Shown: positions 44,001 to 50,282 of the stretch, piece by piece
Layout of the letters: the number at the start of each line of letters is the position of its first letter
How positions within the stretch are numbered: position 1 is the first letter of the stretch
Assembly (NCBI GenBank): GCA_024509875.1
Contig: JAMPIV010000304.1
Coordinates: 635,501 to 699,500, forward strand
Source: Oreohelix idahoensis
Taxonomy: Eukaryota > Mollusca > Gastropoda > Stylommatophora > Oreohelicidae
DNA length: 64,000 nucleotides
Direction: 5' to 3'
Made by a program: the position numbers and the translations under genes
The notes under the pieces: generated by a model
What the model saw: the letters and a program-made list of their open reading frames with translations, nothing else
Database searches by the model: none
Told to the model about the DNA's origin: nothing

Positions 44001-45326
44001 GACTGTCAACCGAGCACAGTGGAGACAGGCTGTTGCCGCCCTACAAGACGTCACCATGCGTGATGGCCACTAATTGCTTTGTCAGTCAGTGGTCAAGGAT
44101 CAAAGAAGAAAGAAAGTAAAAATAAAGGCCTTCGCCTAAACAGCAAAAACACCGAGGTAATGGCCATCATGAAGAAAATTACGTCTTCATAATGCCACAT
44201 CAAAGTAAATATAACAGTTTTGAACCAAGTCAATAGATTTGAGTAGGCCTATTTAGGTGCATTAATAACATCTGATGGAAGATGCACCTCAGAGGTAAAG
44301 AGCAGAATAGCCCAAGCAAAAGCAGCATTGATAAATTATTTGTATTTTAGATGACAAATCATTGTCAATGGAAATAAGAAACACGAGTTTTCTTCAGTAA
44401 TATAAAGAGCTAATCCTGATATATGGAAGTAGGCTCCATTAGTAGACAAGCAGGAAACTTCTAGGAGGAAGCAAAGAGCCAGTTTTACCATGGACAGATA
44501 AAGAGTAGTAGGCCTAATGAGAATGTCCTGAAAGTAAGAAAACTTAGTTGTTCATACTAGTGGTGCTTTGGGAGGAGGAAAGCTGGAATATACTGTGACA
44601 ACATAAAGATTGAGTGAAAGAAGATACTTAAAGTTTAACATGTGGCATCGAAACCAACTGGTAGTTGAAATGAAGAACCGGAGGCCATCTGTTTGTTACG
44701 GCCTTATAAAAGAATTCACGAGACGCTGTAGAAAGGGGTAAGAGTTAGTTATCCTAAACACCTAACGACGTTGGAGACTTACAAGGACGACATCGAAGAG
44801 CACGGCCAACTGTTCTTCATTTCAACCCAAACTGACAAACATTAGGCCTACTGAAGACAGGAAGTTATGGAGAGACATAATCATTTAGGCTAGCAGGCAT
44901 GATACTTGAAGAGACAGAGAGAGAAGATCGGGTTAACAGTTAACCCATCTTAATAATGAACAAATACAATAGGTCCTACCATGCAAGCCGATGTGTGTAC
45001 GAATGTCAACGAGAATGACATGAATATTAAATCAACCGGACTACAATAACTATCTATCTCACTCTCACAAAACACGTACCCTCCGTGCTGTACCATGCGA
45101 TGTTGCCGACACAATTATTTTTACATGCCAGACACTGGCATCCTTTAGTGTGCACAGGTGACTTCGTTAGCACTGTAGACATCGTGCTTTGCGCCCTTGA
45201 CGATGATGAAAAGCATCGATTCATTGTTGTGTTGCTGGTCTGTTTCTGAAGAGCCAGTAATCTGGTACCATTACGTGAAAAAAACTTTGGAGTGATAGAA
45301 AACGCAAGCTTAAGTGCTTTCGACAT
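19929..45326 (-). CDS. C1QBP: C1QBP (p32/MAM33), complete six-exon gene
   Basis: Coding exons on the minus strand: 45326-45080, 41092-40948, 24835-24754, 23464-23323, 21588-21500 and 20075-19929. All inner boundaries have AG/GT sites and the phases join without a shift to 852 nt (283 aa plus stop; human C1QBP has 282). The first 80 residues have no acidic residue and many Arg/Lys/Ser, as in a mitochondrial targeting peptide. They are followed by a Cys cluster (CQCLACKNNC). The mature part matches the MAM33 fold: EKEISKFLEKEIEYEK, a beta core with FEIEIIKGSTVLALQC, the signature SGEWKDTTYSVSAATMDAEL, and the C-terminal helices LMDMLDERGINDEF and YENRQYINFLQSL. The family forms acidic doughnut trimers in the mitochondrial matrix and supports mitochondrial translation and ribosome biogenesis. 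Introns are loaded with transposons, especially the 16.1 kb intron 2. Confidence 0.93.
20575..21045 (+). mobile_element. LINE 3' fragment in C1QBP intron 5
   Basis: Decayed plus-strand RT C-terminus (KIKITKARGTFTALGN..., later FWNPHSKNNRGRLRSTWRME), matching the 30189-30830 LINE family. It is followed by a T-rich run and gaagaagaag at 21046-21077. Multiple stops. Confidence 0.6.
21500..21588 (-). CDS. C1QBP: C1QBP exon 5
   Basis: Acceptor ttttttttag ends at 21589 and the donor is GCT|GTAAGT at 21500. It encodes DQFEIQEVAIHSGEWKDTTY and SVSAATMDA, the family's most conserved segment (human S-EWKDTNYTLNTDSLDW). Confidence 0.93.
21836..21875 (+). mobile_element. 40-bp remnant insertion of RTE family 2
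   Basis: Only the last 40 bp of the family-2 LINE (acctctacacctcacggtag ... gactaagtaag) are present, flanked by a 9-bp duplication TAATATACA (21827-21835, 21876-21884). It is an extreme 5' truncation of a real target-primed insertion in C1QBP intron 4. Confidence 0.8.
21885..22046 (+). repeat. dispersed repeat with (GAT)n end, copy 2
   Basis: Matches 12572-12750 in order of blocks and ends in gatgatgatgaa at 22039-22050. Family unknown. Confidence 0.45.
22051..23322. other. C1QBP intron 4 sequence
   Basis: AT-rich, no coding potential seen. Contains an (GT)n/(G)18 run at 22776-22801 followed by GTT repeats. Confidence 0.4.
22784..22801. repeat. poly-G run (18 G) with (GT)n and (GTT)n flanks
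   Basis: A simple-sequence cluster inside C1QBP intron 4. Potential G-quadruplex. Confidence 0.85.
23323..23464 (-). CDS. C1QBP: C1QBP exon 4
   Basis: Acceptor ggttttttcag ends at 23465 and the donor is GATTG|GTGAGA at 23323. It encodes MVCRPPFEIEIIKGSTVLAL through GGKQNEQI, which includes the conserved core strand. Ends one base into a codon. Confidence 0.92.
23850..24450 (-). repeat. about 118-bp tandem repeat split by a LINE fragment
   Basis: Units start at AGTGTATGCATAAC at 24151, 24269 and 24389 (periods 118 and 120). An earlier partial unit ends at about 23912. The unit holds ggcctggatgattaaaca and taacagcaaataaataaaga. On the minus strand it gives a repeated FNHPGHDFVWYMNICYAY frame; because 118 is not a multiple of three this is probably not coding. 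Lies in C1QBP intron 3. Confidence 0.8.
23913..24150 (-). mobile_element. RTE-like LINE (family 4) 3' fragment inside the tandem array
   Basis: On the minus strand it encodes the LINE C-terminus MVPGKRGRGRPRRRWTQDIT, LNFLADAGRLAQNRDAFRAA and WKEYVT, then a (GAT)n tail (23917-23930). The short duplication AGTGTAT flanks it (about 23906-23912 and 24151-24157). The same family is at 45640-47300. Confidence 0.75.
24754..24835 (-). CDS. C1QBP: C1QBP exon 3
   Basis: Acceptor ttttattag ends at 24836 and the donor is AAG|GTAATC at 24754. It encodes IVVKLSVNGAVDSA and PEDAVKQDEPPK, a strand plus the acidic loop. It ends in phase 0. Confidence 0.92.
24836..25119. other. 5' part of C1QBP intron 2 near exon 3
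   Basis: AT-rich intron sequence with a short (CA)n at about 25110. No gene or clear repeat. Confidence 0.35.
25206..27064 (-). pseudogene. RTE family-2 reverse transcriptase and C-terminus, broken
   Basis: Three frame segments. 26462-27064: linker and RT fingers (KMGKAAGHDGITPEMVKYMG, WEIAIITPIFKK). 25869-26606: NHRGISLLSVPGKIYSRIL, the catalytic CFIDLEKAFDRVPW, TSGVRQGDILSP and LAFADDVALIAKSE. 25206-25667: thumb and tail (YVPVLTYGCESWAM, RWFGHVCRMGEDRLPRQAW, RPRGRPRVRWDDNIRQSL). Shifts lie near 26530 and between 25667 and 25869. Confidence 0.87.
27072..28118 (-). pseudogene. RTE family-2 endonuclease domain
   Basis: APE-type endonuclease: starts MEEMRKAKLEILAITETKKK, then GGVGCIVA, VYGQNEDERAEVKEEF, the catalytic VIMLGDFNARVGND, LLRFCSEQNLIITNT and the final EIGSDHYLLTIKR. 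All four expected motif blocks are present in an open 348-residue frame. The protein continues into RT after a frameshift at about 27068. Confidence 0.88.
28376..30188 (-). mobile_element. second RTE family-2 copy with 5' inversion, joined to the first
   Basis: Starts (at 28376) inside RT at the codons for KTKSMVI, fused directly to the 5' end of the copy at 25199-28375, and runs upstream through RT (29026-29691, FIDLEKAFDRVPW) to the end of the endonuclease/linker at 30160. The outer 5' end carries a short inversion: aaacacagaagaacaacctg on plus (about 30164-30183) is the inverse of the same LINE region at 27274-27300, the mark of twin priming. It is broken by a nested opposite-strand fragment at 28627-29022. 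Confidence 0.75.
28627..29022 (+). mobile_element. inverted RTE family-2 3' fragment nested in the second copy
   Basis: A plus-strand 3' end of the same family (EMRYLRKVVEVTRRDMVRNQ ... TPHGRRGTTK, then (AAGT)n) inserted at ggATATC, repeated after it as ATATCacc (28622-28626, 29023-29027). The host RT sequence resumes exactly after it ('accttgtcttacaccagtgg'). Confidence 0.82.
30831..31229. other. C1QBP intron 2 sequence before the LTR element
   Basis: No gene. Contains a (C)13 run at about 31134-31146. The last part ('gatgctgtcagccccacaca') resembles 41525-41545 and continues after the LTR element at 40313, so the LTR element landed in a copy of that small repeat. Confidence 0.4.
31235..34043 (-). 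repeat. 3' LTR of the Gag-only element (minus orientation)
   Basis: On the minus strand it begins TGTGACGAAAG and ends CATTTCGTGACA (TG...CA). A purine-rich stretch (GAAGGTGGGAGTGA, minus strand, 34044-34057) lies just before it, as expected for the plus-strand primer. It carries the same promoter elements and small frames as the other LTR. Confidence 0.92.
33496..33606 (-). promoter_or_regulatory. RNA polymerase II promoter copy in the 3' LTR
   Basis: TATAAAAGG at 33496-33504, TGACGTCA at 33531-33538, CCAAT boxes at 33562-33566 and 33602-33606 (all acting on the minus strand). It would drive transcripts leftward through C1QBP intron 2 in the sense direction of C1QBP. Confidence 0.72.
34147..37013 (-). 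CDS. Gag-protease polyprotein of the LTR element (one frameshift)
   Basis: Minus strand. The N-terminal frame starts at 37013 (MAELVKLLTAWKDAAKSMGM) and passes by a 1-nt shift near 36880-36900 into a frame open to the TAG/TAA side at 34147. Order: Glu/Lys/Arg-rich coiled coil of 9-residue repeats; capsid-like region (FLEKFERMAKAYGLDDSLW to QCTMF-like CQTMFRESRLEKGESF), about 30-200 residues after codon 36603; zinc knuckle C-x2-C-x4-H-x4-C (residues 264-277, CRFCRTTSHWTTRC); aspartic protease with LFDSG (327-329) and FILGNPYL; then about 400 Ser/Pro/Glu-rich residues ending in a basic RRGGRRKRKRGRSK. Gypsy Gag packages element RNA and the protease matures it. No pol follows. Confidence 0.85.
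36700..36870 (-). repeat. 27-bp tandem repeats in gag
   Basis: About six copies of a 27-bp unit (ttctcctgggcttccctctg plus tgctatc on plus), encoding REAQEKIA(Q/E) nonapeptides in the coiled-coil N-terminus of Gag. The units alternate Q and E at one position. Units are in frame, so copy-number change would keep the frame. Confidence 0.85.
37059..37395 (-). other. untranslated leader between primer site and gag
   Basis: AT-rich, no coding signature on the minus strand. Probably contains the RNA packaging region. Confidence 0.35.
37396..37511 (-). promoter_or_regulatory. primer-binding region, 58-bp duplication
   Basis: Two imperfect 58-bp units (gaattga... at 37396 and 37454). The one next to the LTR crosses the LTR border. 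On the minus strand the LTR-proximal unit reads ACAAAGTGGGTGC, the inner one ACAAAGTGGTGGCGTCGTCC. Each has a TGG that could bind a tRNA 3' end. The inner unit looks like a displaced old LTR/primer junction. Confidence 0.55.
39186..39464 (-). other. 92-codon frame in the LTR leader
   Basis: Present in both LTRs (also 32921-33199) with one residue difference (Q/K). It starts about 280 nt below the predicted transcription start and has a hydrophobic stretch ILFIYRIVRVLMLAIYIV that could span a membrane. No family recognised. It may be an upstream frame without function. Confidence 0.25.
39764..39874 (-). promoter_or_regulatory. RNA polymerase II promoter of the 5' LTR
   Basis: In minus-strand order: ATTGG (CCAAT box, 39870-39874), ATTGG (39830-39834), a palindromic cAMP-response element TGACGTCA (39799-39806), a G-rich GTGGGGGT, then TATAAAAGG (39764-39772). 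The order and spacing are those of a classic core promoter. The copy in the 3' LTR is at 33496-33606. Confidence 0.75.
40313..40947. other. C1QBP intron 2 sequence near exon 2
   Basis: No gene. The start resumes the small repeat interrupted by the LTR element (acctcacattagccaactt). Confidence 0.35.
40948..41092 (-). CDS. C1QBP: C1QBP exon 2
   Basis: Acceptor tactgcag ends at 41093 and the donor is GAAAA|GTATGT at 40948. It encodes EKEISKFLEKEIEYEKSRSS through TKTSGTEK (last codon completed by exon 3). This is the amphipathic N-terminal helix of the p32 fold and the first strand. Confidence 0.92.
41270..41450 (-). mobile_element. LINE family-3 3' end, uninterrupted
   Basis: Same 3' region as 25120-25198 plus 30189-30260, here continuous ('aagtcctcctgtcatgtgac' on plus, about 41330-41350), with a GAAT-type tail (seen as ttcattcattc at about 41270). 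It confirms the empty site for the array at 25199-30188. Confidence 0.65.
41451..42732. other. C1QBP intron 1 sequence
   Basis: Contains a stretch at 41563-41605 (cttttatgacatgcc) resembling a SINE 3' part, also near 24523. The rest is AT-rich without recognisable genes. Confidence 0.35.
42735..43056. mobile_element. mariner/Tc1-type MITE (about 320 bp)
   Basis: Terminal inverted repeats of about 40 bp: GGGTGATCGAGAAGTCTCTC on the left from 42736, and the complementary GAGAGACTTCTCGATCACCC ending about 43053. They agree further inward to 'gcagtgggtt(c/t)agtgctt'. TA dinucleotides lie at both ends. The interior is AT-rich and non-coding. It lies in C1QBP intron 1. Confidence 0.85.
43409..44108 (+). 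mobile_element. RTE family-1 LINE, 5'-truncated insertion
   Basis: Flanked by the 11-bp duplication AAAGAAAGTAA (43398-43408, 44109-44119). It encodes the RT thumb and tail: DQELNNTNTFTYLGTTVTPD, FHTTCLWKI-like CLWKILQTFLSNTFTNQ, RWNWAGHILRRDPDTITRT, KRKQGRPKATWRRTVEGEM. One shift lies near 43690. The same family as 3348-4990 and 56686-60006. Confidence 0.86.
43412..43441. repeat. perfect 30-bp palindrome at a LINE 5' junction
   Basis: Bases 43412-43426 (gcaggatttcttaca) and 43427-43441 (tgtaagaaatcctgc) are exact reverse complements with no loop. The right half is LINE sequence (equivalent to 'gaaatcctg..cc'), so the left half is an inverted extra copy made at the insertion's 5' end. Confidence 0.9.
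45080..45326 (-). CDS. C1QBP: C1QBP exon 1 (targeting peptide)
   Basis: ATG at 45326-45324 in context AAAATGT (A at -3). It encodes MSKALKLAFSITPKFFSRNG and on to NIAWYSTE plus one base. Donor GAGG|GTACGT at 45080/45079. The start is the only in-frame Met at the head of the basic presequence. Confidence 0.92.
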
Positions 45327-45480
45327 TTTTATTTAAAGGCCAGCTGAATTTTCTGGATGTACAATATTGGAAATCGTTACATGTGCTTCTGCGCTGACCT
45401 TATAGGGGAAATAACTCCACATTACAGTGTTGCCAACTACGCTTCTTTGTAGATAAAGCTGGCGATGTTTTTTTTTTTTT
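45327..45480 (-). promoter_or_regulatory. C1QBP 5' UTR and upstream region
   Basis: Immediately upstream of the C1QBP ATG on the minus strand. A TATA-like CTATAAGG (CCTTATAG at 45398-45405 on plus) lies about 75 bp before the ATG. No CpG-rich island is seen. Whether this TATA is used is unknown. Confidence 0.35.
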
Positions 45481-45978
45481 TAAACTCATTTAGCCACACA
45501 TTTTTGTTGTTAGAAACGGTGACAAAACTATTTTATTTTTAACACATAGTTGGTTACTTTTGATGAGATTTTGCAACTTCAACAAAAAAATTAGTTTCGT
45601 GTCCAATATAAGCATGTTAATATTCTCAATCTTGTTTTAAATCTTGTCAGACAAGCAAACACTTTGAAGGTGAGCGCAATTAGTCAATTTACTCAGAGCG
45701 GATACATCGAGGATCTGAACATTGGATTAATTCAAATCCTGGCAAGGCACAAGCAAAGAAACAAAGTTACAACTGATCAGATCATGTATATTCCCAGTAG
45801 CAACATACGGCTGCGAGACTTGGACACTCAATAAAATAGTTGCAAAAAAGGTTACATCATTCGAAATGAAATGCTACAGAAGGATGTTGAGAATACCCAT
45901 GGACAGAAAAAAAGACCAACAGAGAAGTACTGCACTCACTAAACGTAGAGGAAAATTGGCTCCTAAATACCATCGCAA

Positions 45979-46855
45979 TAATAATAATAATAATAAATTC
46001 TTTAAGCGCCAAACACGGCGCATAAGGCAGAAACCAGTGCTCTCCAGGTTGTTCGTTGTGACGCCACTCCTCTTAGCTCTTGCACATTATTTAGGCCCAA
46101 CGTTCTTCCTTCTCTTATTATTGTTCTTCTGAGTGTTTCTTTTGGTCTTCCTTTTTTCCGCTTACCCTCAGGAACCCAAGTGAGCGCCTGTGGTGGTATT
46201 CTGTTGTTTTGCATTCGTAGGACATGACCGATATATGACCATCGTCTTTTCCTTATATAGTCGGAGACATATTTCTGCCTAGAGTCTTCTCTTATTTGTC
46301 GATTAGTCTTGAATTCTTTCCAACTGATGTTCATGAGTTTTCTAAGACATTTGTTCTCGAATGTATTCAGCTTGTTCTCCAATGATTTTGTTATTTTCCA
46401 ACTCTCACAGCCGTATGTTAACACTGAGATAACATTTGAATTAAACAGACGAAGCTTGGTATGTATATTCAATGATCGTAATTTCCAAATGTTAGATAAT
46501 CTATTGAAGGCGCTAGCTGCCAAAGCAATTCTAGTATGGATTTCTCTTGTTGTGTCACCATCCTGAGTCATTTTACTGCCTAAATAATTGAAACTTTCAA
46601 CTTTCTGTAGTTTTTCCCCGTTCAAGATGATATCAAAGGTCTCGTTAGAAAAGTTCATAGCTTTAGTTTTAGAGGCATTTATTTGGAGACCAATTTTAAC
46701 CGAGAGATGACACAAATTATTTATTGCTTCTTGGGATTGTCTTGGTGTTGAACTTAAGAATGCTACATCATCTGCGAAATCCAGGTCCCCCAGGAATTTT
46801 CCATTTGTCCATTTTATACACAATTGTTCATCGCAATAAGGAAGCTGAAATTTTG
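45979..46855 (-). mobile_element. RTE-like LINE (family 5), 5' truncated, (ATT)n tail
   Basis: On the minus strand an open frame (46002-46862) encodes RT palm, thumb and tail: LDFADDVAFLSSTPRQSQEA, QINASKTKAMNFS, FNYLGSKMTQDGDTTREIH, SVLTYGCESWKITKSL, RRWSYIGHVLRMQNN and KRKKGRPKETLRRTI. It ends in an (ATT)n tail (seen as aataataataataataat at about 45976-45996). Coding is intact apart from 5' truncation, so it is relatively young. Confidence 0.86.
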
Positions 46856-46972
46856 TGGTCATATAAAAAGACGTAATAGTCTGGAAAAATTAGTGATGGA
46901 AGGCATGGTCCCTGGATAAAGGGGAAGGGGTCGACCTAGACGATGGTCGACCCAGGACATCACAGAGAGTCT

Positions 46973-47169
46973 TCTTCTTCATCGTTCGTCCTGAAAACGA
47001 CGTTGGTTGCTTTGTGTCCGTTTACAGCAAAGCTGCGGTATTTGCACCTTTCGGCCGACACATCCGACTTCCGCAGGGTCTTGGTCAGCTATGGTTCGCT
47101 GACCCTGACGCAGGCAGTCAAGCTATGGGTCGCTTACTGCATTCCTCACTTTTGATGCGTCTTGTGTCC
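46973..47169 (-). mobile_element. unclassified 197-bp SINE-like insertion
   Basis: Flanked by an 11-12-bp duplication CACAGAGAGTCT (46961-46972, 47170-47181) in the host LINE. On the minus strand it ends in a (GAA)n tail (46971-46980 reads cttcttcttc). There is no clear tRNA A/B box and no open coding pattern of a known LINE. It could be a non-tRNA SINE or the 3' end of an unrecognised LINE. Confidence 0.6.
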
Positions 47170-47300
47170 CACAGAGAGTCTGAACTCGTCTTTCCTTTTT
47201 CTTTATTTATTGATGCAGGTCGACTTGCCCAGAATCGTCATGCGTTCAGAGCAGCTGTAATGGAGAAAACGTTCAGGAGAGAATACGTCACACGATGAAT

Positions 47301-47756
47301 CCTGTGATTTCCATACTCTCGTCTCTCTCGCGATTATGAGTAATGTTTTATTTAATTTCAATTTCAGTATGTAAATAGTAAATTCGTGTTATCATGCTCC
47401 GTACTTTTCGTGGTGTATAATATAATAAAAGATCGAAGCCATTCCATCATACTATTCGTTTTGTAGTGATGGATTATACTGTTTCTTTTTAGTATAAAAA
47501 AAAAAATTGTTTTGGGATCAGAATCGAATATAGCTCAAAAAAGCTATGTTATCAAATATTTGACTACTAGCAATAGCGCTACATTTCGTGCAAAGTATTT
47601 GTTGCGCACTTTTTTTCTGGCACAAGTTACTATTTTGAGTGAGACCGACCGACGTAACATACATCGGTAATTATGTTAGTTGGGATGGAATTACATGAAA
47701 TGCTGTTTCCGAAACAATTGTTTTTTTTTTTTTTTTACTTATGGGTGTCAGGAAGA
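47301..47756. other. unassigned intergenic sequence
   Basis: No gene. 'gcgcactttttt' and 'gagaccgaccg' near 47600-47650 recall 15125-15260, hinting at a shared unclassified repeat. Confidence 0.3.
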
Positions 47757-48019
47757 TGCGTAATTTCTGTACTTCTGTACGATGCAGAATGCAGGAGAGT
47801 AACATAAAAGGAAATGTCCATTGTCCTCTTTCCACACAAGCTGCCTATAGAAAATTCTTCGAACACCACTCGGAGCCACCAAGAGCATATGTGTACCATC
47901 ATAGCAGGTAGATGATGGAATTTGGTTTGCCATATCCTCAGAAGAGACACTAACACCATCACCAGAACCGCCTTGCTATGTGCTCCAGAAGGAAAGCGAA
48001 AGCATGGACGGCCAAAGTT
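47757..48019 (+). mobile_element. RTE family-1 LINE fragment
   Basis: Plus-strand remnant matching the 43660-43930 region of the family-1 copy (ctgtacgatgcagaatgc, then LRRDTNTITRTALLC-like, GKRKHGRPK). Truncated at both ends with a stop-rich frame. A poly-T run precedes it. Confidence 0.7.
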
Positions 48020-48311
48020 TAACATCTTTTTAAATGTATCTGCTGGGCTTCGTTTTTTTTTTTTAAAGGATTGGTAGTTTTTTTGTTTGTTTTTTATTAT
48101 TTTTTTTTAAATTTAATTCTTGTACTGATAATGTATGGACATTTTTTGCTTGTTTTTTGTTTGTTTTGTTTTTGTTTTTCCTTGTCATTCTAATCTGTTC
48201 TGGTTGTTATATGTTGGTTCTTGTTCTGTTAATTTAAAAGTTTATTTTGTTGTGTGGCTCCCTGGTTAGGGCAATTTTTAGTACAGCTTCTAGTGATGGA
48301 GATGGCGAGTA

Positions 48312-48434
48312 TTGAAGGAAAGGGGACTAGAATGGAACCAGGCCAGGAGGAAGACAGCCGATAGGATAGTCTGGCACTCTCTCTTCCAAATTTCTACACC
48401 TCACGGTAGTGGGGGAACGACTAAGTAAGTAAGT
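48312..48434 (+). mobile_element. RTE family-2 LINE 3' end
   Basis: The last about 120 bp of the family (GLEWNQARRKTADRIVW, then TPHG) followed by aagtaagtaagta. Strongly 5' truncated. Confidence 0.78.
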
Positions 48435-49159
48435 ATTTTGTGGTTAGTACTTTCTGTTTCATTGTGGCTGTTCTTTCTCTCAATACCTGGAATGTTGTCT
48501 ATTGTTTCAGGGAAGCGCTGTTGTTTCCAAACTGGTAGCTTGTTTGCAGTGTAAATGGGCATAGCCGTTACTATTGCATTGATGGGGGCTTTCTCTCATA
48601 TTTGTTTTCACTGTTTCAACAAGGTTGCTTCACTTCAATCTTCCCCTTCCAAGTCCATTTATTCTCTGGTACATCGGGTAGTCTGCCAGCCTCCTTAAAT
48701 TTATTGACGTGTCGCTGGGCTCTACTATCTCTTCTACCCTCCATTGGCTGGAGGTATGTATCTTTTCCAACTTTTAAATTGGTGTTGATTTCATGTCCCC
48801 ATTGTTATGATTCTCATAGCTTGGTTAAATAAACAGAACAAATAAATTTGACTGGTGTATTTTCTTAGACAGGTCCTTTTTGTGTATGAAATAATGTGTT
48901 TATTCTCCGAGATAGCTTTGTACCTGGTGCTGTCTTATAGTCTGTTTATTGCAGCAACAGTAAATGATTTTACAAGAAACCAGAAGTGTTTGAATCTAGT
49001 TATACTAGCAGGCACTCTTTTATTTTTGATTGATGAAGAAAAATATCCCATACAACCTTTGATGGTTTATAATTAGGACAAATAGTGTATCTACGCTTCT
49101 TATAATATGTTCTTTTTTCCCCCTTGTTTTTATTTCTTGCTATTGTGTCACACCATAAC
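48435..49159. other. unassigned sequence
   Basis: No recognised gene, only AT-rich short frames. Confidence 0.3.
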
Positions 49160-50282
49160 AAGTATGACTAGGTAGCATCTATTCGTGAGCTCTCTGTCTT
49201 AGCGTAGGAATATATTGGATAAGAACAATAATAACTCAAAACTGCTTCATTGTAAACCATCTCTCCGATACTCTTCGTGTTGGCTATGCAGGTGATCCTC
49301 AATTCGGCTGAAGGAATGGCTAAAGGTCCAAAGCTCAGTGGAATGTGCCATATGCCACCGCTCAGAGCATTCATGGATGACACAACAATTCTGGCATCAG
49401 ATGAACATCAGGCCGAAGGATGTTAGCACGCCTGGATGAACTAGTCAGCTGGCGCAGAATGAGCTTCAAACCCAGAAGTCGAGAAACCTATCAGTCAGGA
49501 AAGGGAAGATAGCGGAGGTCATATTCATGGTTTCCAACCAAAGAATCCCTATTGTCATTGAGGAACCTGTTACAAGTCTTGGCAGGGTGTACGATGCCTC
49601 ATTAAAAGACTCGAAGGCAGTGCAACAGACAATAGAAATGGCAGACAGGGCTACAGATCAAAGACCAAAGCAGACTCATAGGAAAATTCAAACTGTGGTG
49701 CCTCCAGTTAATGTTGATACCTAAGTTGCTGTGGCCACTGCTTATATATATGAAATAAGCACTAGTACAGTTGGAAGCTATAGAGCAGAAGGTCAACAAG
49801 TTCACGAGGAAATGGCTAGGGGTACCACCAGGTCTGTCAAACGTAGCACTGTACTGAAAGAGTGAAAACTTGCGCTTCCTTTCAAGTCAGTTGTTGAAGA
49901 GTACAAAGTGGGAAAGGCAAGGCTCACGATGATGCTGCACGAGTCAGCAGATGACGTGGTTAAGTCCATTCAACCCACACTGAAAACAGGGAGGAAGTGG
50001 AAAGTGGAAGAAGCTGTTGATGCTGCCCAAGAGTCGCTCAAGCTAAGGGGGGTAATCGGATACACAAAGACGAATAGACGGGGATTTGGCAATGGAGACA
50101 TCCGCTGGTTGTCCAATGTATCAAGCAGGGAGCGCAGAGACATGGTAGTTCAGGAGATACGAGGAGTTGAGAATGATAAGAGGGGGCAAAAGCGGTGCAG
50201 GAGGCCCAACAAGGCCAATGGACTACTGTTGCAAGTGGATTTTATGGAAGGGGAAGTAATCTTTAGAATGTTTTGGACAAGT

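Larger units (their letters stand above)
43060..44945 (+). mobile_element. decayed RTE-like LINE split by a family-1 LINE
   Basis: Plus strand. RT pieces before the break: (R)QGC.LS-like DRDVRFQLICLIW / GCALSADLFNLETYSENIM, ISVGEHKVNNLRYADDTFLI (catalytic YADD). After the break at 44109: KGLRLNSKNTEVMAIMKK, AYLGALITSDGRCTSEVKSR, IAQAKAALINYL, then decay to about 44945 (WRDII-like end). Stops and shifts throughout. Interrupted by 43409-44108. Confidence 0.75.
45640..47300 (+). mobile_element. RTE-like LINE (family 4) carrying two nested insertions
   Basis: Plus-strand pieces: 45640-45980 (decayed RT thumb, TYGCETWTLNKIVAKKVTSF and MKCYRRMLRIP), 46855-46972 (GHIKR-equivalent, then the RGRPRRRWSTQDIT-like tail) and 47170-47300 (AGRLAQNRHAFRAAVMEKTF, YVTR stop). 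Breaks are filled by another LINE (45979-46855) and a 197-bp SINE-like insertion. Confidence 0.75.
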
